This document shows, piece after piece, positions 11,113-20,252 of a DNA stretch of 64,000 bases. The position numbers and the translations under genes are program-made. Position 1 is the first letter of the stretch. Each line of letters starts with the position of its first letter. The stretch is taken from positions 1-64,000 of the forward strand of contig PMES01000035.1 of NCBI GenBank assembly GCA_003154775.1, read 5' to 3'. The notes under the pieces are model-generated. The model was not told the origin of the DNA, made no database searches, and saw nothing but the letters and a program-made list of their open reading frames with translations. Origin of the DNA: Acidobacteriota bacterium (GTDB lineage: Bacteria > Acidobacteriota > Terriglobia > Acidiferrales > UBA7541).

Positions 11113-11310
11113 AAACACTTCCTACCCGAAGCCTGCAGAGGAGGGATTGAGCAGGCGACACAGGGGGCATGGGTGCACGTCACACCAGTTGGGGTTAAAA
11201 GCCATGTTCTGACGAACAGCGCGGGTCACCCATCGAGACGCGCCTGCCGTTGTATGACGCGCTACCTGCCCTTTGGGACGGGTTGCGCCCCCCGTAGGCA
11301 AGTGCTACTT
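11113..11310 (+). ncRNA. candidate structured RNA of unknown family (strand tentative)
   Basis: Five mutually compatible helices by eye: 11116-11125/11294-11304, 11131-11136/11151-11156, 11163-11168/11287-11292, 11069+100 i.e. 11169-11175/11227-11233, 11205-11209/11214-11218; lies in a roughly 440-bp gap; short T run after closing arm. Confidence 0.45.
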
Positions 11311-11497
11311 TTGGATAGACTTCCGAACGATGGCGGTTTTGGAAGCCGCGCGGCGATGGGAGAGCTTGGTCGAGTCATCGGAGGCCGTGGGGGCCTCGTT
11401 GAACGGACTATACCAGCTTCTTCGCTGCAAATAGAGAGATTGCGCGAGCGGGCACCGCTCAGCCCTGAAGAAAAGAGCGCTCGCGCGCAGGTTCTGC

Positions 11498-13438
11498 GTG
11501 TCGTACTGGTTTCGCAACGACAATCGACTGCCGCAGGAACGTCTGGCGGCTGCCTCCTACGTGATCGTGGGCATGATCGCGCTGCTGCTCCTCGGCTTCT
11601 GGAAGCTCCAGGTCATTGATTCCGATAAGTATGGCCAACTGGCGGAGCGCAACCGGGTGCGCTCGATTCCCATTATTGCCCCACGGGGACGCATGCTGGA
11701 CCGCGATGGGCGCGTGCTGGTGGACAACTATCCCTCGTTCAGCGTGCTGTTGCTGCGTGACGATAGCGCGGCCGTGGACAAGAATCTTCCCGCGATTGCC
11801 GACGGGCTGGGGTTGTCGCTGGATGATCTGAAGGAGCAGTTGAATAACACGATAAACCTGCCGAAATTCCAGCCTATTGTGATCAAGCCGGAAGCGACGC
11901 CGGCGGACGTGGCGTTCATTGAATCGCACCGCGCGGATATTCCGCTGCTGGAAATGTTGATGGTGCACCGGCGAAGGTACCTGCCGGGCGGGTTCATGTC
12001 GCATGCCAGCGGGTATGTGGGGGAAGTGAGCGAGCAACAGATAGAAGCGAGCAACGGCAGGCTGCGGCCGGGCGACTTCGCGGGCAAGTCGGGACTGGAG
12101 CGGCAATATAACGATGTGCTGATGGGCACGGATGGGATGCGGCGCGTGGTCGTCAACAGCGTGGGCAAGGAAATGAAGGAAATGCGCCTGTCGCAGCAGG
12201 AAGCCATTCCCGGCAAGCAGATTCAATTGACGATCGATTACGACCTGCAAGAAGTGGCGGAAAAGGCGCTGGCGGACAAGAAGGGCGCGATCGTGGCGCT
12301 GGATCCGCGTAGCGGGGAAATACTGGCATTTGTGAGCCGCCCAGCGCCCGATCCGAACGACTTTGCCGTGCGCGTCTCCAAGGAAGAGTGGCAGCGGCTG
12401 AATGAGGATGAGGATCATCCACTGATGAACCGTGTGACGCAGGCGCAATTGGCTCCGGGTTCCGTATTCAAGATCGTGATGGCCACGGCGATGTTGGAAT
12501 CGAAGGTACCGGCAGAAAACTTCACGGCGTTTTGCCCGGGGTCGGCGACATTTTATGGGCGGCAATTCAAATGTTGGGTGTACGGCAAAGGGGGCCATGG
12601 CGTTGTGAATCTCCACGCCGCCATTGTGCATTCCTGCGACGTGTTTTTTTACAACGTGGGCATGCGCATGGGGATCGATCGGATTTCGAAATACGCGAAG
12701 ATGCTGGGGCTGGGATCAAAAACGGGGATTGATTTGCCTTCCGAAGAGCCAGGGCTGGTGCCCTCGGAGGAGTGGGTGCAGCGGGTATTTCATCATAAGT
12801 GGTATCCCGGATCTACAATTTCGGTTGCTATCGGGCAGGGCGCTGTTACCGTGACTCCGCTACAAATCGCCTACGCGATCGGCGGCATCGCCTCGGGCGG
12901 AGTTTTCAAACAACCTCACTTGCTGAAGGATGCGGCGCGCGTGGGTGAAATGCATGTGGATTTGGCTGAGGACACCGTCGAGCAAGTCACACAGGGAATG
13001 TATGGGGTAATAAACGAAGGAGGCACGGGGGGCGCTATCAAATTGCAAGGCATTGAATTTTGCGGCAAATCCGGGAGCGCGCAAGTTATGAGTAACACGG
13101 AAAGAAACCGTCTTGGGAAAGGCTTGAGCCAGAATAAGGACAATGCCTGGTTCGTAGGCTACGCTCCGAGAAGGAATCCCGAGATTGTGGTGAGCGTGCT
13201 GGTGGAAGGGGGCGAGCATGGAGCCGGCACCTCCGGTCCGATCGTCCGCGATATCGTTAAGGCATACTACGACAAGAAGGAAAAGAAGAATCAAGGGCAG
13301 GTGACAACCGCATTACGGAAGGACGAATTGGGCAACAGTGAGAATAGAGGGACTCCGGAAAGCGGGAAAGCGGCTGTCAAGCCGGAAGAATCGGCAGCCG
13401 TGCTCTCGACCAGCGAGAAGAAGAAGGCGCGGCCGTAA
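11498..13438 (+). CDS. mrdA: penicillin-binding protein 2
   Basis: PIIAPRGRMLDRDGRVLVDN; SxxK in QAQLAPGSVFKIVMATAM; KTG in FCGKSGSAQV; C-terminal GGEHGAGTSGPIVRDIV; followed by rodA. Confidence 0.95.
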   Translation: MSYWFRNDNRLPQERLAAASYVIVGMIALLLLGFWKLQVIDSDKYGQLAERNRVRSIPIIAPRGRMLDRDGRVLVDNYPSFSVLLLRDDSAAVDKNLPAIADGLGLSLDDLKEQLNNTINLPKFQPIVIKPEATPADVAFIESHRADIPLLEMLMVHRRRYLPGGFMSHASGYVGEVSEQQIEASNGRLRPGDFAGKSGLERQYNDVLMGTDGMRRVVVNSVGKEMKEMRLSQQEAIPGKQIQLTIDYDLQEVAEKALADKKGAIVALDPRSGEILAFVSRPAPDPNDFAVRVSKEEWQRLNEDEDHPLMNRVTQAQLAPGSVFKIVMATAMLESKVPAENFTAFCPGSATFYGRQFKCWVYGKGGHGVVNLHAAIVHSCDVFFYNVGMRMGIDRISKYAKMLGLGSKTGIDLPSEEPGLVPSEEWVQRVFHHKWYPGSTISVAIGQGAVTVTPLQIAYAIGGIASGGVFKQPHLLKDAARVGEMHVDLAEDTVEQVTQGMYGVINEGGTGGAIKLQGIEFCGKSGSAQVMSNTERNRLGKGLSQNKDNAWFVGYAPRRNPEIVVSVLVEGGEHGAGTSGPIVRDIVKAYYDKKEKKNQGQVTTALRKDELGNSENRGTPESGKAAVKPEESAAVLSTSEKKKARP

Positions 13439-13462
13439 GCGGAAAGTAGGAAAGCGGGCGGA

Positions 13463-14551
13463 ATGAAAGACGCACCGGGAACACGAGATTACGATTGGTG
13501 GCTGGTGGCCATCCTGGCGGTGATTTGCGCGCTGGGCGTGATCGAGATTTATTCGGCGACACACGGCAGCGCGCTGGCGGGGATGCATATGAAACAGATC
13601 CGCTGGCTGGTGGTGGGAGTGGTGCTGATGTTCGCGTTGTCCCGCGTGGACTATCACGTGATCATGGACCAGGCGCCCATTTTGTACATTATAGGAATTG
13701 CGGCGTTATTGGCGGTTTTATTGGTGGGTCACACGCGGTTTGGGGCCAAACGGTGGATTCCCGTGATGGGGGAATTTCTCCAGGTGTCAGAATTGGTCAA
13801 ATTGATTATAATCATAGTGTTGGCGCGCTTCTTCGCGGAGGTGCGCACGGATGAGCTCTCCCTGCAAGATTTGATCAAAGCAGGGTTAATGGTTGGTTTG
13901 CCGTTGGCGTTGATTTTGAAGCAGCCCGATTTGGGCACCGCTCTTGTACTGATGCCCATGTTGGTCGTCGGCGCATTTCTGGCGGGGCTGCAATGGAAAC
14001 ACGCCGCGGCTATCGTATTAATCGGCGTCTTGATGTTACCCGCCGGGTGGCATTTCTTGAAGCCGTACCAGAAGGAAAGGGTTACGTCGTTCTTGCATCC
14101 CGAGGAAGACGCGAGAGGCTCCGGCTACCAGGTTTTGCAGTCGAAGATAGCGGTGGGCTCGGGCGGTTTCTGGGGGAAAGGTTTCGGCAACGGCAGCCAG
14201 AATCAACTTGGGTACATTCCGGTCCGGTACTCCGACTTCATCATGTCGGCGTGGGCGGAAGAACAGGGATTCAAAGGCGTGCTGCTTGCTTTGGGGCTGT
14301 ACATGGCGTTGTTGTTGCGTTTAGTGCAGAATGCCCAGCGGGCGAAGGACCGCGCGGGAATGTTTCTGGTCATGGGCGTGGCAGCGGCGCTGGGGTTTCA
14401 CGTTTTGGTGAATGTGGCTATGGTCATCGGGGCAATGCCGGTAACGGGCATCCCTTTGCCGCTGATGTCCTACGGAGGTTCCGCCACGTTGTTTGTATTC
14501 CTGGCGATTGGCCTGGTAATGAATGTCCGGCTACGCCGATTCGTTAACTAA
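13463..14551 (+). CDS. rodA: rod shape-determining protein RodA (SEDS glycosyltransferase)
   Basis: LVVGVVLMFALSRVDYHVI...KQPDLGTALVLMPML...IPVRYSDFIMSAWAEEQGFKG...GIPLPLMSYGGSATL. Confidence 0.97.
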   Translation: MKDAPGTRDYDWWLVAILAVICALGVIEIYSATHGSALAGMHMKQIRWLVVGVVLMFALSRVDYHVIMDQAPILYIIGIAALLAVLLVGHTRFGAKRWIPVMGEFLQVSELVKLIIIIVLARFFAEVRTDELSLQDLIKAGLMVGLPLALILKQPDLGTALVLMPMLVVGAFLAGLQWKHAAAIVLIGVLMLPAGWHFLKPYQKERVTSFLHPEEDARGSGYQVLQSKIAVGSGGFWGKGFGNGSQNQLGYIPVRYSDFIMSAWAEEQGFKGVLLALGLYMALLLRLVQNAQRAKDRAGMFLVMGVAAALGFHVLVNVAMVIGAMPVTGIPLPLMSYGGSATLFVFLAIGLVMNVRLRRFVN

Positions 14552-14886
14552 GTCATAGCCAGTCCCGAGCGCATCATCTCAGTTCAGGGAGGCTGCGCCG
14601 GTTCGGCGGCCCCGATTGAAGCCGGGGTTGCTAATCAAGAAGGAATCTGAAGAGTGAGGATAGCATCGTCCGCCGTTACCCCGGGGAGATCCCGGCAACG
14701 GCCTAGCCTCGTTAGCAGAAGGATAAAGAAGTACGAGAGCCGCACTGCGGCCCTTCCCTCCGGCTACGAGCGCAATGCCGCAACAGCAAAGTTGTTGCCA
14801 GCGTGCCCCGACTTGCGTCTGGGCGGCGCCCTGCCTTGGACCCCCGAGCGAGAGGTTCCAGCGGCGATGCATCTTAAGGAGTTTTC
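14552..14886 (+). promoter_or_regulatory. long putative 5' leader of the RNase E/G gene
   Basis: 335 bp between rodA stop and the ribonuclease start with GC-rich hairpins (e.g. ccccg-attgaag-ccgggg near 14615) and no convincing ORF; RBS aaggag before 14887. Confidence 0.35.
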
Positions 14887-17800
14887 ATGTCGAAAGAATT
14901 GGTTATATCGGCGGGCTCGCACGAGCGACGCGTCGCCATTTTGGAAGAAGGACAGCTAGTCGAGATCTACATTGAGCGCGAGAAGGAGTTCGCGCTTGTC
15001 GGCAGCATCTACAAGGGAAGAGTCACGCGCGTTCTGCCGGGCATGCAATCCGCATTCGTGGATATCGGCCTGGATGGCGACGCGTTTCTGTATGTCAGCG
15101 ACGTTTTCGAAAACCTCGAGGACTACGATCACGGTCAGCCTCAGGAAGATGCGCCCGCGCCCGCGCTGGCGGCTCAGGGAGGACCGGCCATCGAAGTCCT
15201 GCCGGGGGAAACGCTGGCGGCAGCAGGTGTGCACGAAGAGGTGCACCTGGACGAAGAGACGGAAGACCGCGGAGGCCCCGAGGAGCGGGAAGGCCGCGAA
15301 GAGTATCGCGCCCACGAGCGGGATCACTCCGTAGAACCGGGCAACGCGATCAATGCGCCGCGCGGCGAAGAACCCGGCGGGGACTCGGAAATTTCAGAGA
15401 CCGAGGAGCGCCAGCCGGATTCCAATGCTTCCGCTCCGCAGAATTTTGCTCCCTCTTACAATCCCACACGGAATTATCCGCCGCGCATCGGAAACGATCG
15501 CGGCCCGGGTCAGGACCGTGGCGGGGATCGCGGAGACCGTGGCGATCGCGGCGGCGATCGCGGACGCGGGCGGGGAGGTCGCTGGGGACGCCGGCGCGGC
15601 GGAAGCAGCGATCGCGGCGGACGTCACCCCGGTCAGGGCGGGCGCAATTTGCCTCCCTCGAAATACGCTTCGCCGCAGGGCGAACGCGATTCGCGTGGCT
15701 TTGACAATCGCCGCCCTTCTGGTGATCGCGGTCCAAGCGCGCCGGTCGAACGGAAAGAGGACGACATCGTCCTGCCGGGCGAATCGCTCGCCAAGTATCG
15801 CGGGCGTCCGGCGCCACCGCCGGTCGAGCCGCTGGCGGACCACGAGCCCGACGAGCGTCAACCTGATTTTGAAGAGAAGCCCGCGCGCCCAGCAGTCGGC
15901 ATGCAGCCGAACTCGGGCGTGCCACGGCGTTTCTCCGGAAGCTTGCCACATTGGGTTCTAGCGGACACCGAAACGGAAGGCGAAGCGGCCGCTGGCGGTG
16001 AAACACGGAGGGAAGAAACTCCCGCTGCCGCCGAATCCGTCGAGCAGGAGACTGCGCGCGCGGAAGAACACCACGAGGAAGCTCACACCGAGGCGCACCA
16101 CAACGGAACCTCCGGCCTCAGCGAGGAAGAACTCTCCGCGCTCTCTTCGCGGCTGGTGGAGGCCAAGCATGAAGAGACCCAGGCGCGGGCCGAAGCGGAT
16201 TCGCACGTAGGCGGCCCGGTCTTTGAAGAAGAAGGCGAAGGGTCCCACGAGGAACACCACGAGGATTTTCACGAGGAAGCTCACGAAGACGCGCGTGACG
16301 CCGAGGACCACGTTTCCGAGGAGGAGCTTGCCGAGGAATCCGAGCAGGAGGCGCGGGAGCGCGGCGAAGAAGAATCCGAGGAAGAACAGGACGAACGAGA
16401 AGAGCGCGAAGATCGTCAAGAGCAGGAAGAACATCAGGAAGTGATCGAAGCGGCTAAAGCAGCCTTCGATCGCGAGGAAGGTGGGGGGCGCACCGAGGGG
16501 GGACAGTACGAGTCCATTCCGGCACAGGGCGCCACCAGCGAAACGAGCATCGAGGAAGATGTCGTGCTCCTTCCCGGCGAAACGCGCAGCCCGCGCAGTG
16601 CGAGCGCACCGCGCGAGGAATTTGTGCGGCGTGATTCAGCGCGTATCGGCAGCAACCCGCGCTCCCGCTTCCAGCGGCCGCAGCGCGGCCGGGATGACCG
16701 GGGGCCGCGTGGACGCCAGGACGGACGCCGCGATCGAGGTGATCGGGGCGACCGAGGAGATCGGGGTGACCGGGGAGGTGACCGGGGAGGTGACCGGGGA
16801 GATCGGGGCGACCGAGGTGGCGACCGGGGCCGCGGGCGCTTTGAGCGCCACGGACATGGTCCTCACCGCGGGCATCATAGCGGGCATGCGCCGCAGCGCC
16901 GCCCGCAGCTCATTTCCGAAATGCTGAAGTCGGGTCAGGATGTCGTCGTACAGATTGCCAAGGAACCTCTGGGCAAGAAGGGCGCGCGCATCACCAGCCA
17001 CGTGGCCTTGCCGGGACGCTTCCTGGTGTACATGCCGACGATTGACCACATCGGGGTTTCCCGCAAGATTGCCAGCGCGGAAAACCGCTCGCGCCTTCGC
17101 CGTCTGGTTGGCGAAGCGCGTGGCAGCTATCCGGGCGGCTTCATCGTGCGCACCGCCGCAGGCGACGCGACGGACGATGAAATCCGCACGGACATCGAGT
17201 TCCTGGGCAAGACCTGGAATGAGATCAAGCACAAGAACGACGATCGCAAAGCGCCCTCGCTGCTGCACCGCGACCTGAACCTGGTCGAGCGTATCCTGCG
17301 CGACTACGTCAGCGACGATTTCACGGGCATTTGGATTGACAACGAAGAGGAATACAGCAAGGTGGTGGAATTCGTCAGCCGCTTCCAGCCAAAACTCGTC
17401 ACCAAGGTCAAGCTCTACACCAAGGAGCAGCCGATCTTCGAGGAGTTCGGCATCCAGCACGAACTGGACAAAGCGCTGCGCGCCAAGGTGTGGCTGAAGT
17501 CCGGCGGCTACATCGTCATCAACCACACGGAAGCGCTGGTGGCCATCGACGTCAACACCGGGAAATTCGTGGGCAAGGGCTCCACGCGGTTAGAGGACAC
17601 CATCGTCAAGACCAACCTGGAAGCCGTGAACGAGATCGTGCGGCAGATTCGCTTGCGCGACCTCGGCGGCATCATCGTGGTGGACTTCATTGATATGGAA
17701 GAGCGGCGGAACCGCGAAAAGGTGCTGATGGCGCTGCAGTCGGCGCTGGAGCAGGACAAGGCGCCGTCGAAGGCGCTTTCGTTCAACGAATTTGGCCTGG

Positions 17801-18111
17801 TCTGCATCACGCGCAAGCGCACCAAACAGGCGCTGGAGCGCGTGCTTTGCCAGCCCTGCCCGTATTGCACGGGCTCGGGCATGGTCAAATCCATCCCCAC
17901 GCTATGCTACGAGATTCAGTCGGAAGCGCGAAAGATGGCCGTGGCCGATCATGAAGGGCCGAACCTCACGCTGCGCGTGCATCCGGAAATAGCCAAGGCG
18001 CTGAAGACGCGCGAGTCCATCCTGATCGATGAACTCGAGCAGAACGCGCACAAGCACATCATCATCCAGTCGGACGCGACGCTGCATTGGGAGCAGTACG
18101 ACATTTACTAG
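14887..18111 (+). CDS. Rne/Rng family ribonuclease with a very large low-complexity insertion in the S1 domain
   Basis: N-term VGSIYKGRVTRVLPGMQSAFVDIGLDGDAFLYVSDV, then about 590 aa of E/H/R/D/G-rich sequence, then S1 completion LKSGQDVVVQIAKEPLGKKGARIT and RNase E/G core DVNTGKFVGKGSTRLEDTIVKTNLEAVNEIVRQIRLRDLGGIIVVDFIDM and zinc-link CQPCPYCTGSG. Confidence 0.95.
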   Translation: MSKELVISAGSHERRVAILEEGQLVEIYIEREKEFALVGSIYKGRVTRVLPGMQSAFVDIGLDGDAFLYVSDVFENLEDYDHGQPQEDAPAPALAAQGGPAIEVLPGETLAAAGVHEEVHLDEETEDRGGPEEREGREEYRAHERDHSVEPGNAINAPRGEEPGGDSEISETEERQPDSNASAPQNFAPSYNPTRNYPPRIGNDRGPGQDRGGDRGDRGDRGGDRGRGRGGRWGRRRGGSSDRGGRHPGQGGRNLPPSKYASPQGERDSRGFDNRRPSGDRGPSAPVERKEDDIVLPGESLAKYRGRPAPPPVEPLADHEPDERQPDFEEKPARPAVGMQPNSGVPRRFSGSLPHWVLADTETEGEAAAGGETRREETPAAAESVEQETARAEEHHEEAHTEAHHNGTSGLSEEELSALSSRLVEAKHEETQARAEADSHVGGPVFEEEGEGSHEEHHEDFHEEAHEDARDAEDHVSEEELAEESEQEARERGEEESEEEQDEREEREDRQEQEEHQEVIEAAKAAFDREEGGGRTEGGQYESIPAQGATSETSIEEDVVLLPGETRSPRSASAPREEFVRRDSARIGSNPRSRFQRPQRGRDDRGPRGRQDGRRDRGDRGDRGDRGDRGGDRGGDRGDRGDRGGDRGRGRFERHGHGPHRGHHSGHAPQRRPQLISEMLKSGQDVVVQIAKEPLGKKGARITSHVALPGRFLVYMPTIDHIGVSRKIASAENRSRLRRLVGEARGSYPGGFIVRTAAGDATDDEIRTDIEFLGKTWNEIKHKNDDRKAPSLLHRDLNLVERILRDYVSDDFTGIWIDNEEEYSKVVEFVSRFQPKLVTKVKLYTKEQPIFEEFGIQHELDKALRAKVWLKSGGYIVINHTEALVAIDVNTGKFVGKGSTRLEDTIVKTNLEAVNEIVRQIRLRDLGGIIVVDFIDMEERRNREKVLMALQSALEQDKAPSKALSFNEFGLVCITRKRTKQALERVLCQPCPYCTGSGMVKSIPTLCYEIQSEARKMAVADHEGPNLTLRVHPEIAKALKTRESILIDELEQNAHKHIIIQSDATLHWEQYDIY
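16735..16832 (+). repeat. in-CDS degenerate tandem repeat encoding (R/G)GD units
   Basis: gatcggggcgaccgaggagatcggggtgaccggggaggtgaccggggagg... encoding DRGDRGDRGDRGDRGGDRGGDRGDRGDRGG. Confidence 0.9.
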
Positions 18112-18149
18112 TTTTCAGTTTTCAGCCATCAGTTTTCAGTAGGGCAAAG

Positions 18150-18179
18150 CGCCCGGGTCCATCGCCCGGGCGTTTTTTT
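18150..18179 (+). terminator. intrinsic terminator of the RNase E/G gene
   Basis: Perfect arms CGCCCGGG (18150-18157)/CCCGGGCG (18165-18172) followed by TTTTTTT. Confidence 0.85.
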
Positions 18180-18362
18180 GTGTGCGGCATGCGCGGGAGA
18201 ACCTCACCCCTGAACAGGTGAGCTACAGTTTGCAAAAAGGCCTGTAGCTCAGGTCTTCGAGGCCTGAGGGTTTTCGTTGGCGCTGGGAGGCGGGCGCGCC
18301 ATTTGCACTGCGATCCTTTGGTACCATACGGCTGAGATGATTCGGGCGAAAAGGAGGCAACG

Positions 18363-19346
18363 ATGCGCTGCCGTTTGTTGGGAAGAACCCCCTACAAAGT
18401 TTCGGAGGTGAGTTTTGGTGCATGGGCCATCGGGGGCTCGTGGGGCGCGGTATCGGATGAAGAGTCCTTGGCCGCGCTGCACAAGGCGATAGACTGCGGC
18501 GTCAACTTTATCGACACCGCCGACGTCTATGGAGATGGGCGAAGCGAGCGCCTGATCGCAAAACTCAAAAAGAGCAGGAAGGACGAAATCGTCGTTGCGA
18601 CAAAGGCTGGGCGGCGGCTGCCCCAGCAGACGGTCGAAGGATATAACCGGGAGAATTTGACGGCGTGGGTCGAGGAGAGTCTGCGGAATCTTTCGACTGA
18701 CGCATTGGACCTGTTGCAACTGCACTGCCCCCCTGGCGGGGTCTACGACAGGCCCGACATATTCGGCATCCTCGACGACATGGTGCGAGCGGGGAAAATT
18801 CGGTACTACGGTGTCAGCGTTGAAAAGGTAGAAGAGGCTCTGAAGGCCATTCAATATCCCAACGTGCAGACGGTGCAGATTATCTTTAATTGTTTTCGCC
18901 AGCGTCCGGCGGAAGTTTTCTTTGCCCAAGCGAAACAGAGGCAGGTGGGCATTCTTGCCCGCGTGCCGCTCGCCAGCGGCCTGCTGACGGGCAAGCTCGG
19001 TCGGGATTCCAGTTTCCCGAAGGACGACCACAGAAATTTCAACCGGCGCGGCGAAGCTTTCGATATCGGCGAAACCTTTTCCGGCGTGGATTACGATCTT
19101 GGCCTCGAGGCGGTGGAAGAAATTCGTAAACTTCTGCCTGCCGGCGTTTCGATGAGTCAGTTTGCACTGCGCTGGATCCTGATGTTCGATGCGGTGAGCT
19201 GCGCGATACCCGGAGGAAAACGGCCCGAGCAGGTTGCCGAAAACTGCCAGTCTTCGGAGCTGCCGCCGCTAACGGAAGAAGCGATGGCCGGCGTGCGCCG
19301 CATCTATGAAAGCAAGATTCGCCCGTTGGTGGGAGCGCGCTGGTGA
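18363..19346 (+). CDS. aldo/keto reductase
   Basis: VSEVSFGAWAIGG...GVNFIDTADVYGDGRSERLIAKLKK; LDLLQLHCPP; AIPGGKRPEQVAENCQS. Confidence 0.95.
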   Translation: MRCRLLGRTPYKVSEVSFGAWAIGGSWGAVSDEESLAALHKAIDCGVNFIDTADVYGDGRSERLIAKLKKSRKDEIVVATKAGRRLPQQTVEGYNRENLTAWVEESLRNLSTDALDLLQLHCPPGGVYDRPDIFGILDDMVRAGKIRYYGVSVEKVEEALKAIQYPNVQTVQIIFNCFRQRPAEVFFAQAKQRQVGILARVPLASGLLTGKLGRDSSFPKDDHRNFNRRGEAFDIGETFSGVDYDLGLEAVEEIRKLLPAGVSMSQFALRWILMFDAVSCAIPGGKRPEQVAENCQSSELPPLTEEAMAGVRRIYESKIRPLVGARW

Positions 19347-19499
19347 AGTAGTGTCTGGTGGGATAAGTTCGACGGGCGCACTTTTAACGCGTTGAAACAA
19401 CTTCGGGTAGCCATCCATTGGCATCCTTTAGCAGGCGCGACCCCAAAAATGATGTAACCTCGGAGCTTCCCGGACAGTAAGCGTAGATAGAGGCGGTGC

Positions 19500-20021
19500 A
19501 TGGAACTGCTGGAGCGATTCGCGGCGGGCGATGTGGATGCCTTCGAAGCGCTTTTCCGGCAGCACCAGGGCGAAATCTTTCGCTGGCTCATGCGCATCGT
19601 CCGCAACACCGCCGTTGCCGAGGATTTGACCGTGGAAACTTTCTGGCGCATGCACCGGGCCCACGTCCGCTTCGACCCGGCCATGGGAAATTGCGGGGCA
19701 TGGCTGCGGCGCATCGCCACGAACGCGGCCATCGATCACCTTCGTCATGCGGGCCGCGAAGTTCCCTTGCCAGACGAGCTGCCCGCCACGGCGCAGCAGC
19801 CGCCCGGAGAGCAACTCGAGCTTCGCCGCGAAATCCTTCGCGCGATGAACAAGCTTTCGCCGCGCCTGCGCGCCGTTGTGTTGCTGGCGCTGGTGGAAGA
19901 GGAACCCTACCAGAGCATCGCCGAGGCCCTGGGGATTTCGGAAAGCGCCGTGAAGTTACGCGTCTTTCGCGGCGTGCGCATTTTGAGAAAAACGCTATCG
20001 GAGGCAGGAGTCCACCCATGA
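19500..20021 (+). CDS. RNA polymerase sigma factor, ECF type
   Basis: DVDAFEALFRQHQGEIFRWLMRIVRNTAVAEDLTVETFWRMHR (region 2); LSPRLRAVVLLALVEEEPYQSIAEALGISESAVKLRVFRGVRILRK (region 4). Confidence 0.93.
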   Translation: MELLERFAAGDVDAFEALFRQHQGEIFRWLMRIVRNTAVAEDLTVETFWRMHRAHVRFDPAMGNCGAWLRRIATNAAIDHLRHAGREVPLPDELPATAQQPPGEQLELRREILRAMNKLSPRLRAVVLLALVEEEPYQSIAEALGISESAVKLRVFRGVRILRKTLSEAGVHP

Positions 20022-20239
20022 AGGAACCGGAAATTGACGATCTGAAGAAGCTGTTGAAGGATTCCCTGCCCCCCGCTCACGGCGTCGAACTCGGGCGCGA
20101 CCTGTGGCCGGCGATGCTTCAGCGGCTCGACCAGCGCACGTTACGCGTGCCCTGGTGGGATTGGGCCTTGCTCGCGACCCTTGCTGCCGTGCTTTGCTTT
20201 TTCCCGGGAATCATTCCCGCGTTGTTGTACCACCTGTAA
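20018..20239 (+). CDS. small single-TM protein coupled to the sigma factor (possible anti-sigma-like)
   Basis: ATGA-type overlap with sigma gene; MKEPEIDDLKKLLKDSLPPAHGVELGRDLWPAMLQRLD... with C-terminal TM. Confidence 0.7.
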   Translation: MKEPEIDDLKKLLKDSLPPAHGVELGRDLWPAMLQRLDQRTLRVPWWDWALLATLAAVLCFFPGIIPALLYHL

Positions 20240-20252
20240 GAAAGGAGTAGTC

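Noticed and set aside
11113-11310. Identification as 6S, 4.5S/SRP, tmRNA or RNase P RNA
   Set aside because: Length fits 6S but I could not find family-diagnostic motifs (e.g. no GGAAGGAAGCA-type SRP loop, no RNase P P4 consensus); left as unknown structured RNA.
11071-11619. 182-aa ORF covering the mrdA upstream gap
   Set aside because: Overlaps the start of mrdA in another frame, has no motif, and the DNA has RNA-like nested inverted repeats instead.
16735-16832. Possible CRISPR or minisatellite array
   Set aside because: Units are contiguous without spacers and in frame with RGD-encoding ribonuclease sequence; coding tandem repeat, not CRISPR.
18112-18140. Triple AGTTTTCAG repeat after the ribonuclease gene
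   Set aside because: Short, low-complexity and immediately before a clear terminator; no distinct function inferable.
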